DNA of 6,668 nt, from the NCBI GenBank assembly GCA_949451265.1, contig CASTQR010000091.1, forward strand, positions 1 to 6,668, written 5' to 3'. The DNA is from an uncultured Eubacteriales bacterium. GTDB lineage: Bacteria; Bacillota_A; Clostridia; Oscillospirales; Oscillospiraceae. Under the pieces are notes generated by a model. The model made no database searches. It saw only the letters and a program-made list of their open reading frames with translations, and was not told where the DNA came from. Every line of letters starts with the position of its first letter. Positions within the stretch are counted from its first letter, which is position 1. Positions 1 through 4,074 of the stretch are shown piece by piece. Made by a program: the position numbers and the translations under genes.

Positions 1-188
1 GCGGCGGCCTGATCCACGGCCTTGACGGCCACCTTATACGCGGCATCGGCCTCGCTGCGGTTGCCGCCGGCCACCGCGGCCTCAAACTTCTTCAGGTGGG
101 TCTTGAGGGCGGACTTCTGCGCCTTGTTCTGGGCGGCCTTCGTCGCATTGACCAGGACGCGCTTCTTGGCAGACTTGATATTGGGCAA
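1..188 (-). CDS. rpsT: 30S ribosomal protein S20, 5' part
   Basis: Read on the minus strand, the protein begins MPNIKSAKKRVLVN and continues as a Lys/Ala-rich helical protein. This is the typical N-terminus of S20, which binds 16S rRNA in the body of the small subunit and helps early assembly. About 62 residues are present; the family is usually 85-90 residues, so the C-terminal quarter lies beyond the left edge. The start is a TTG at 188-186: it puts MPNIKSA directly after a strong Shine-Dalgarno, and there is no ATG in frame between it and that site. The gene is divergent from gpr. rpsT and gpr are also neighbours in Bacillus, which supports both calls. Identification is from recognised sequence and is firm. 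Confidence 0.96.
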   Translation of the reverse strand, partial: MPNIKSAKKRVLVNATKAAQNKAQKSALKTHLKKFEAAVAGGNRSEADAAYKVAVKAVDQAA

Positions 189-194
189 ACCAAA

Positions 195-204
195 CACCTC
201 CTCC
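195..204 (-). promoter_or_regulatory. Ribosome binding site that fixes the TTG start of rpsT
   Basis: The minus strand reads GGAGGAGGTG, an almost perfect anti-16S match, ending six bases before the TTG at 188-186. The site is strong and well spaced, which compensates for the weak start codon and rules out a downstream ATG start. Confidence 0.85.
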
Positions 205-223
205 GATTTTTTCAGAATAGTTA

Positions 224-239
224 CGGCGGTTTGCCGCCG
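224..239 (-). other. Hairpin at the 5' end of the rpsT leader
   Basis: A perfect six-base inverted repeat (CGGCGG / CCGCCG) with a four-base loop lies just downstream of the predicted rpsT start point, in a leader of about 50 bases. It has no T-run after it on either strand, so it is not a normal terminator. It could stabilise the mRNA end or take part in control by S20, which is known to autoregulate in E. coli; that role here is inference. Confidence 0.5.
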
Positions 240-248
240 CAGATATGT

Positions 249-277
249 ATTTTAACATCAAGAGAAAAAAATTGCAA
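249..277 (-). promoter_or_regulatory. Housekeeping (sigma-A type) promoter of rpsT
   Basis: On the minus strand, TTGCAA (277-272) is followed after exactly 17 bases by TAAAAT (254-249). The flanks are A/T-rich, including a run of T after the -35. The predicted start point is near 242, giving a leader of about 50 bases. Matches are 4/6 and 5/6 to the consensus with ideal spacing, as expected for a highly expressed ribosomal protein gene. Confidence 0.8.
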
Positions 278-296
278 CACCTTTTTTCACTTTTTC

Positions 297-325
297 GCAT
301 AGAAAGTTTCCAGCCGCAGAAAATA
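297..325 (+). promoter_or_regulatory. Candidate sigma-G (forespore) promoter of gpr
   Basis: GCATA (297-301) fits the sigma-G -35 pattern GHATR. After 17 bases, GAAAATA (319-325) fits four of the five fixed bases of the -10 pattern CATnHTA. No good sigma-A promoter faces gpr in this gap. gpr is a known forespore, sigma-F/sigma-G dependent gene in Bacillus, so the position and type make sense. The assignment rests on pattern and family knowledge only. Confidence 0.45.
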
Positions 326-378
326 GCCCTATACGGCCCGGCGAACCACAAGATATTGGGCGAAAGGGGGAGTTTTTG

Positions 379-1275
379 ATGGCACAGCGCCGCACCGATC
401 TGGCGGTGGAGGCCCACCAGCTCTGGCGGGAGGGGGCGGGGGAAGGTCCGTCCCTGCCCGGCGTCCGGGCGGAGGAGCGGGAGCGGGACGGCTTTCCCGT
501 CACCGCCGTCACCATCGGCAGTCCCGAAGGGGCGGAGGCCCTGGGCAAGCCGGAGGGGGTATACCTCACCCTGGAGCTGGACCCCCTGCTCCGCCGGGAG
601 GAGGGGGCCTTCCAACGGGCGGCGGAGGCGGTGGCGGCGGAGCTGCGGCCCCTGCTGCCCCCGGACGGCCCCGCCCTGGTGATGGGCCTGGGCAGCCGGA
701 CGGTGACCCCCGACCTCGTCGGCCCTTTGGCGGTGGATCACCTCCTGGTCACCCGGCACCTGGTAGAGCAGATCCCGGAGCACTTCGGCTCCCTGCGCCC
801 GGTGGCGGCGGCGGCCCCCGGCGTGCTGGCCTCCACGGGGATGGAGAGCAGCCTCATCGCCCAGGCCCTGGCGGGGGAGCTGCGCCCCGCCTGCGTGGTG
901 GCGGTAGACGCGCTGGCCTCCCGCTCGCTGGAGCGGCTGTGCCGGACGGTGCAGCTGTCGGATACGGGGGTGATTCCCGGCTCCGGGGTGGGCAACCACC
1001 GCCGGCCCCTGAACCGGGAGACCCTGGGGGTGCCGGTGGTGACGGTGGGCGCGCCCACGGTGGTGGACGGGGCCACCCTGGCCCTGGATCTGCTGGAGCG
1101 GGCGGGGCGGGACGACGCCGGACGGGACGACTTCCCAGGCGGCGAGGAGTTCTTTGTCACCCCCCGGGAGGTGGACCAGCGGGTGGCGGATCTGGGGAAG
1201 GTGCTTGGGTACGCGGTGAGTTTGGCGCTGAACCCCTCGCTGACCTTCGACGACCTGGTGATGCTGTTGGAGTAG
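379..1275 (+). CDS. gpr: Germination protease (GPR, peptidase family A25)
   Basis: GPR is made as a zymogen in the forespore and degrades small acid-soluble spore proteins at germination. The 298-residue product shows the family blocks in order: RTDLAVEA at residues 5-12 (self-processing region), GLG..TVTPDLVGP near 103-116 followed by VTRHL, APGVLASTGMES at 146-157, VDALASR at 176-182, DTGVIPGSGVGN at 195-206, ETLGVPVVTVGAPTVVD at 214-230, and a C-terminal LALNPSL. D112 and D177 have nearly the spacing of the two aspartates proposed as catalytic in Bacillus megaterium GPR. ATG 379 is preferred over the adjacent in-frame TTG 376 because it sits eight bases after AAAGGGGG. The protein is shorter than Bacillus GPR (about 370), and only seven residues precede the usual cleavage point. 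GLGN is GLGS here. Downstream is a convergent yerC-like gene, not spoIIP as in Bacillus. Confidence 0.95.
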   Translation: MAQRRTDLAVEAHQLWREGAGEGPSLPGVRAEERERDGFPVTAVTIGSPEGAEALGKPEGVYLTLELDPLLRREEGAFQRAAEAVAAELRPLLPPDGPALVMGLGSRTVTPDLVGPLAVDHLLVTRHLVEQIPEHFGSLRPVAAAAPGVLASTGMESSLIAQALAGELRPACVVAVDALASRSLERLCRTVQLSDTGVIPGSGVGNHRRPLNRETLGVPVVTVGAPTVVDGATLALDLLERAGRDDAGRDDFPGGEEFFVTPREVDQRVADLGKVLGYAVSLALNPSLTFDDLVMLLE

Positions 1276-1286
1276 GGGCTGTAGCC

Positions 1287-1371
1287 AAAGCCTTCCCCCT
1301 GAACGGGGGAAAGTGGCATCGCCGCAGGCGATGACGGATGAGGGTGCCCGAAGGCGGCGCGCCCCGCTTTT
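1287..1371. repeat. Palindromic intergenic repeat between gpr and the yerC-like gene
   Basis: This 85-base stretch is built from stem-loops. TTCCCCC / GGGGGAA (1293-1299 / 1305-1311) has a five-base loop. CATCGCC / GGCGATG (1317-1323 / 1327-1333) is perfect with a three-base loop. A weaker arm pair follows (1342-1347 / 1359-1364). The core CCTTCCCCCTGA recurs at 5221-5232 in this window. The form resembles short interspersed palindromic repeats that I recall as common between genes in GC-rich Oscillospiraceae; that family link is from memory and unverified. There is no coding capacity with gene-like properties. Confidence 0.5.
1342..1371 (+). terminator. Possible weak terminator of gpr within the repeat
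   Basis: GGGTGC (1342-1347) can pair with GCGCCC (1359-1364) using one G-U pair, and TTTT follows at 1368-1371. It is the only hairpin-plus-T arrangement after gpr. The stem is short and the T-run begins three bases after it, so the call is tentative. Confidence 0.3.
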
Positions 1372-1372
1372 G

Positions 1373-1672
1373 TCATTGCTCCTGCTTTCCCTTCCTGCGC
1401 TGGATCATCCGCCGGAAGGCCCCGGTGCCGAGGGAAAAGATCCGGTTCACCCGGCTGATGGTGGCGGAGCTGGCCCCGGTGCGCTCCAGGATCTCCGTAT
1501 ACACCAGCCCCTGGTCCAGCAGCACCGCCACGTCAAACCGCTGCTCCATGGCCCGCAGCTCCCCCACGGTGCACAGGTCATCGAAAAAGGCGCGGCACTC
1601 CTCCAGATCCTTCAGCTCCAGAATGCTCTCATACAGCGCCGTGCTGGGCGCCTTGTTCCCCGCTTTGGGCAT
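1373..1672 (-). CDS. YerC/YecD-type TrpR-like DNA-binding regulator
   Basis: The 99-residue product matches the YerC/YecD family (TrpR superfamily). Shared features are LYESILELKDLEECRAFFDDLCT at about 13-35, the first helix bundle, then a helix-turn-helix containing YTEILERTGASSATISRVNR at about 58-77. The GAS.ATISRV turn and recognition helix is the family hallmark. B. subtilis YerC is about 100 residues, so length is normal. The ligand and targets of this family are poorly known and I do not infer any here. Two in-frame ATGs occur: the one at 1681 directly abuts the GGGAGG Shine-Dalgarno (no spacer), while the one at 1672 is nine bases away and is therefore chosen. The gene converges on gpr and diverges from the metallophosphatase, with its own promoter. 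Confidence 0.88.
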   Translation of the reverse strand: MPKAGNKAPSTALYESILELKDLEECRAFFDDLCTVGELRAMEQRFDVAVLLDQGLVYTEILERTGASSATISRVNRIFSLGTGAFRRMIQRRKGKQEQ

Positions 1673-1707
1673 CTCGTCCATCCTCCCTGGTTTTTTGTCT
1701 GCCCTGT

Positions 1708-1736
1708 ATTTTAACACAGGAAAGCGGTAAAGGCAA
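1708..1736 (-). promoter_or_regulatory. Sigma-A type promoter of the yerC-like gene
   Basis: On the minus strand TTGCCT (1736-1731) and TAAAAT (1713-1708) are separated by 17 bases. The Shine-Dalgarno at 1687-1682 lies about 20 bases further on, giving a short leader. Spacing and -10 are close to ideal. Confidence 0.75.
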
Positions 1737-1759
1737 CAGGTTTTTTCCGTCCCGCCCCC

Positions 1760-1788
1760 TTCCCATTTCCCCGACGCTGTGCTACAAT
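1760..1788 (+). promoter_or_regulatory. Extended -10 promoter of the metallophosphatase gene
   Basis: TGC immediately precedes TACAAT (1783-1788), forming an extended -10 element. TTCCCA (1760-1765) is a 4/6 match to a -35 at 17-base spacing. Transcription would start near 1795, about 30 bases before the ATG. It is back to back with the yerC promoter, with no shared core elements. Confidence 0.65.
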
Positions 1789-1823
1789 ATATCCATGATC
1801 TGATCTGCGAAGGGAGTGGGACT

Positions 1824-2996
1824 ATGAGCCGTCTCGCGTCCGTGATCCGCCCCGCCATCGAGCCGGGCCGCCGCGTCATCGCCATCAGCGATATCCACGG
1901 CAACCTCCCCTGTCTGAAGGGCCTGCTGAAGCAGGTGGGCTTCTGCCGGGACGACGTGCTGATCCTGGTGGGCGACCTGCTGGAAAAGGGCCGGGACAGT
2001 CTGGCCGTCCTGCGGTTTGTGCTGGAGCTGCAAAAAAAACACACCGTCTACCCCCTGTGCGGCAACTGCGACCACATCGACCGGGTGTTCCTGGAGGGGA
2101 ACCCCTGCCGGGACGCGGCCTTCTCCGTCCAGATGAACGAGCGGCTGGGCGTCCCCGGCCACCACGCCGACGTGGATCAGGAGCTGTGGCCGGTGCTGAA
2201 CTACTGGCGGGAGCGCTCCACCCTGATCCAGATGGGGCTGGAGATCGGCCACCCCATGCCCCAGCGGGTGGAGGACCTGCCCGCCCTCCGGGCCGCTTTG
2301 CTGGACTACTTCCCCCGGGAAACCAAATTCCTGCTGAAGCTGCCCCACATTTTAGAGTCAGCGAACTTCATCTTCGTCCACGGCGGCATCCCCAGGGAGG
2401 ACAGCCTGGACGGGCTGGACGCCTACTCCTGCATGAAGAACGACGATTTCCTGGGCCAAGGCCTCTCCTTCCGGAAGTGGGTGGCGGTGGGCCACTGGCC
2501 GGTGACGCTGTACGACCCCAGCATCCAGTGCTCCAACCCCCGGGTGGAGCGGGACCGCCATATCATCTCCCTGGACGGGGGCTGTGTCCTCAAGGTGGAC
2601 GGACAGCTCAACGCCCTGATCATCCCCGATATCACCGGGGACGAGTTCAGCTTCGCCGCCTACGACGGCCTGCCCAGGGCCGCCGCCCTGGACGGGCAGG
2701 AGGCGTCCTACAACCCCATCAACATCCGCTGGTCGGACAGCGTGGTGGAGCCCCTGGCGGAAAACGGGGACTGCCTGCTGGTGCGCCACCCCTCCTCCGG
2801 GCGGACGCTGTGGGTGCCCCGGGACTTCGTCTCCCGCCGGCGGGACGGGAAGCTCCACACCGAGGACGCCACCGACTACTGCCTGCCCGTGGCCCCCGGC
2901 GACGAGCTGGCCCTGGTGCGGGAGACCCAGCGGGGCCTGCTGGTGAAGAAGGACGGGGTGACGGGGTGGTATCACGGCAGGGTTGAGAAAAACTAA
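1824..2996 (+). CDS. Calcineurin-like metallophosphatase with C-terminal SH3-like repeats
   Basis: The 390-residue product carries the metallophosphoesterase signature: SDIHGNL at 22-28 (D23, H25 metal ligands), GDLLEKG at 50-56 (D51), GNCD at 80-83 (N81, D83), VHGG at 185-188 (H186) and VGHWP at 222-226 (H224). These residues would hold two metal ions and hydrolyse a phosphoester. The PPP-like GD...(R)G and GN(H)D blocks suggest a protein-phosphatase/ApaH-like subgroup, with GNCD replacing the common GNHD. About residues 301-340 and 351-386 look like two SH3-like beta modules (LWVPRDFV; a final GWYHGRV), which could bind a peptide or cell wall; no signal peptide is seen, so a cytoplasmic role is more likely. 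ATG 1824 is seven bases after AGGGAG. The substrate is not predictable. The gene is monocistronic, ending five bases before a strong terminator. Confidence 0.85.
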   Translation: MSRLASVIRPAIEPGRRVIAISDIHGNLPCLKGLLKQVGFCRDDVLILVGDLLEKGRDSLAVLRFVLELQKKHTVYPLCGNCDHIDRVFLEGNPCRDAAFSVQMNERLGVPGHHADVDQELWPVLNYWRERSTLIQMGLEIGHPMPQRVEDLPALRAALLDYFPRETKFLLKLPHILESANFIFVHGGIPREDSLDGLDAYSCMKNDDFLGQGLSFRKWVAVGHWPVTLYDPSIQCSNPRVERDRHIISLDGGCVLKVDGQLNALIIPDITGDEFSFAAYDGLPRAAALDGQEASYNPINIRWSDSVVEPLAENGDCLLVRHPSSGRTLWVPRDFVSRRRDGKLHTEDATDYCLPVAPGDELALVRETQRGLLVKKDGVTGWYHGRVEKN

Positions 2997-3000
2997 CGCG

Positions 3001-3034
3001 AGCCCGCGCGGGAATACCGCGCGGGCTTATTTTT
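3001..3034 (+). terminator. Strong rho-independent terminator after the metallophosphatase gene
   Basis: A perfect 11-base stem (3001-3011 / 3017-3027) with a five-base GAATA loop is followed by TATTTTT. It begins five bases after the TAA. It overlaps the stop codon of the convergent gene at 3027-3308. For that minus-strand gene the hairpin is followed by CGCGTTAGTTTTT, so it may act in both directions, less efficiently on the minus strand. Confidence 0.9.
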
Positions 3035-3308
3035 CCGCCCCGTCCTGACAGCCGTATTGGTACATCAGCCTTCCGCAGCCCCGGGAGAACGCCTCGAAGC
3101 CGTCCAGCAGCAGCCGGAGATCCGGGTCGCTGTCCGGGTCCAGCCCCGTCCGGCGGCACAGGCGGTCCCGCGCCTGGTAGATCTGCTCCACCAGCGGGCC
3201 CAGGGCACCCTCCGGCCCGGTTTCGTCCCGCACCCACTGGCATACGTCCGGCTGGTTCAGGCCGTTGATGGAGTTGTAGATAAATTCCCAGCGTATTCCT
3301 TCCGGCAT
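3027..3308 (-). CDS. Unrecognised small protein (93 residues)
   Basis: I do not recognise this protein with confidence. It is a 93-residue soluble, probably all-helical product. It has an aromatic N-terminus (residues 6-12, RWEFIYN), a central helix with LVEQIYQARDRL at about 39-50, an Asp/Pro-rich linker, and a last helix LLLDGFEAFSRGCGRLMY at about 66-83. That last helix is faintly like the C-termini of small DUF proteins common in gut Firmicutes, but I would not assign a family. Coding is supported by a strong promoter, an AGGAGG site nine bases before the ATG, and codon use like the neighbouring genes. It diverges from the Cro/CI-type gene at 3434 and shares a control region with it, so joint regulation is possible. 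Its stop codon overlaps the terminator of the metallophosphatase gene. Confidence 0.7.
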   Translation of the reverse strand: MPEGIRWEFIYNSINGLNQPDVCQWVRDETGPEGALGPLVEQIYQARDRLCRRTGLDPDSDPDLRLLLDGFEAFSRGCGRLMYQYGCQDGAEK

Positions 3309-3339
3309 AATGATCCGCCTCCTATGTAAGATACTGTAA

Positions 3340-3368
3340 ATTATACCACAAAAAGAATCTGCTGTCTA
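3340..3368 (-). promoter_or_regulatory. Strong promoter of the small minus-strand gene
   Basis: On the minus strand TAGACA (3368-3363) and a consensus TATAAT (3345-3340) are 17 bases apart, and TGG just before the -10 makes it an extended -10. Leader length is about 25 bases. It is among the closest consensus matches in the window, and its -35 overlaps the inverted repeat at 3364-3379. Confidence 0.85.
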
Positions 3369-3379
3369 CGATAGTAGAC
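3364..3379. promoter_or_regulatory. Candidate operator: inverted repeat over the -35
   Basis: GTCTAC and GTAGAC form a perfect six-base inverted repeat with a four-base GATA centre. The left arm covers most of the -35 of the minus-strand promoter. A related half-site, TAGTAGTG on the minus strand (3410-3403), lies about 30 bases away and shares TAGTAG with the arm at 3372-3379. Size and symmetry suit a dimeric Cro/CI-type repressor such as the product of 3434-3661. Binding is inference. Confidence 0.5.
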
Positions 3380-3394
3380 TTTATTTTTTGATTT

Positions 3395-3423
3395 CTCCCA
3401 TACACTACTAAAAAGTATGGGAG
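3395..3423. promoter_or_regulatory. Nine-base inverted repeat overlapping the ribosome site of the Cro/CI-type gene
   Basis: CTCCCATAC (3395-3403) and GTATGGGAG (3415-3423) are perfectly complementary with an 11-base spacer. The right arm contains most of the GGGAGGGG Shine-Dalgarno (3419-3426) of the gene that starts at 3434. It may be a DNA operator or, if the transcript starts upstream of 3395, an RNA hairpin that hides the ribosome site. The plus-strand promoter here is unclear: TTGATT (3388) and TACACT (3401) or TAAAAA (3409) are weak, badly spaced candidates. Confidence 0.5.
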
Positions 3424-3433
3424 GGGTGGCGGC

Positions 3434-3661
3434 GTGCAGTTTGATAAGAATGCGGTTGGACGGGCAGTCCGCAATCTGAGAAATGAGAAAAGGCTGTCCC
3501 AGGACGTGCTCAGCGGCCTTGCCGGGATCGCCCGCTCGCACCTGTCCATGATCGAAAACGGAAGCAAGCAGGCAAATTTTGAAACCATATGGCGGCTGGC
3601 TTTGGCCCTGGATATGCGCCCCAGCGAACTGGTGGAACGAATCGAACAGGAAGCGGAGTAA
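3434..3661 (+). CDS. Small XRE (Cro/CI)-family transcriptional regulator
   Basis: The 75-residue product is essentially one HTH_3 (Cro/CI) domain: AVGRAVRNLRNEKRLSQDVLSGLAG at about 7-31, the recognition helix with RSHLSMIENGSK at about 34-45, and FETIWRLALALDMRPSELVERI at about 49-70. Such proteins bind DNA as dimers and often repress their own and a divergent gene. The GTG start at 3434 lies seven bases after GGGAGGGG; no other start fits. Codon use is more A/T-rich than in the flanking genes, consistent with recent acquisition. The downstream partner begins seven bases after the stop, suggesting co-transcription. A mobile-element repressor or antitoxin-like regulator are both possible; I see no toxin. 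Confidence 0.88.
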   Translation: MQFDKNAVGRAVRNLRNEKRLSQDVLSGLAGIARSHLSMIENGSKQANFETIWRLALALDMRPSELVERIEQEAE

Positions 3662-3667
3662 TTCATC

Positions 3668-3885
3668 ATGCTGTTTCAACGGATTGAGGACTTGGGATTG
3701 ACTCCGACAAAACCCAGCAGGAAATCGCGGATCTGCTGGGCTGTAAGCGGGAGGTGTACCGCCGCTATGAAAAGGGCACCTATGATATCCCCCTCTGGGC
3801 CTTGCTCAGGCTGGCGGACTACTATGAAACCAGCACAGACTATATCCTGGGCCGCACCAACACCAAAACGCCCTATCCCCAATAA
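3668..3885 (+). pseudogene. Second XRE-family regulator, broken by a one-base frameshift
   Basis: From ATG 3668 the reading begins MLFQRIEDL, a common start for small Cro/CI proteins. After the TTG at 3692 the frame is lost. A -1 shift restores a convincing continuation from ATT 3697: IDSDKTQQEIADLLGCKREV, then YRRYEKGTYDIPLWALLRLA, then DYYETSTDYILGRTN and a stop at 3883-3885. Together these give a roughly 72-residue helix-turn-helix protein with the DYY.TS.DYLLGRT ending typical of the family. One missing base in the GGG at 3694-3696 explains it. The upstream -1 frame is closed by TGA at 3685, and no ATG, GTG or TTG precedes the helix-turn-helix in the shifted frame. GGAG at 3655-3658 is its ribosome site. 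A sequencing error is the alternative; a programmed shift is unlikely without a slippery heptamer. Confidence 0.8.
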
Positions 3886-3921
3886 CTCCGGTGACAAACC
3901 GGAAACAGCCCTGACAGAGTG

Positions 3922-3938
3922 GTTACAATTGGTTTACA
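3922..3938 (-). promoter_or_regulatory. WalR-type box upstream of the deacetylase promoter
   Basis: On the minus strand, TGTAAA (3938-3933), five bases, then TGTAAC (3927-3922) match the published WalR (YycF) consensus TGTWAH-N5-TGTWAH at every position. On the plus strand it is seen as TTACAAT repeated at an 11-base period, one helical turn, as OmpR-class regulators need. It ends 15 bases before the -35 of the deacetylase gene. WalRK controls cell-wall enzymes in Firmicutes, so the target is apt. Site function is inference from consensus. Confidence 0.5.
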
Positions 3939-3953
3939 ATGTAGATTTTCCCC

Positions 3954-3982
3954 TTGACCTTCGGCAAAATTCGACCTATACT
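3954..3982 (+). promoter_or_regulatory. Sigma-A type promoter of the deacetylase gene
   Basis: TTGACC (3954-3959) and TATACT (3977-3982) are 17 bases apart, each a 5/6 match. The start point would be near 3989, giving a leader of about 85 bases that contains the GC-only hairpin at 4011-4031. The remainder of the gap from 3886 holds a six-base hairpin (3887-3892 / 3898-3903) without a T-run. Confidence 0.8.
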
Positions 3983-4010
3983 GATTCCTGACGAACCGAG
4001 TTACCGTGTT

Positions 4011-4031
4011 CCCCCCGCCTCCGGCGGGGGG
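4011..4031 (+). other. GC-only hairpin in the deacetylase leader
   Basis: CCCCCCGCC (4011-4019) pairs perfectly with GGCGGGGGG (4023-4031) around a three-base loop. It lies between the promoter and the ribosome site (AGGAG 4060-4064). No T-run follows on either strand, so it is not a standard terminator. It would be very stable in the mRNA and may slow ribosomes or protect the 5' end; it may also be an inserted repeat. Confidence 0.5.
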
Positions 4032-4074
4032 ACGCTGTGATATCCCCAACAAAGCGATCAGGAGACGACCGGCC

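Noticed and set aside
82..999. Minus-strand open frame running through gpr and into the rpsT region
   Set aside because: It has no recognisable domain and is out of frame with S20; gpr on the plus strand shows all family motifs.
1776..1823. Upstream start (1779) for the metallophosphatase
   Set aside because: It would overlap the promoter -10 at 1783-1788 and lacks a ribosome site, whereas ATG 1824 follows AGGAG-type sequence at proper spacing.
3027..3661. Toxin-antitoxin pair formed by the small unknown protein and the Cro/CI-type gene
   Set aside because: They are divergent and the small protein has no RelE/HigB/HipA-like motifs I can identify, so shared regulation is supportable but a toxin call is not.
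3690..3700. Programmed -1 frameshift in the second Cro/CI-type gene
   Set aside because: There is no X-XXY-YYZ slippery heptamer, and I see no obvious pseudoknot just downstream; a simple deletion is more economical.
3886..3991. Extension of the frame from ATG 3668 to a stop at 3991
   Set aside because: After codon nine the reading is off-frame; the conserved helix-turn-helix sequence lies in the -1 frame and ends at 3885.
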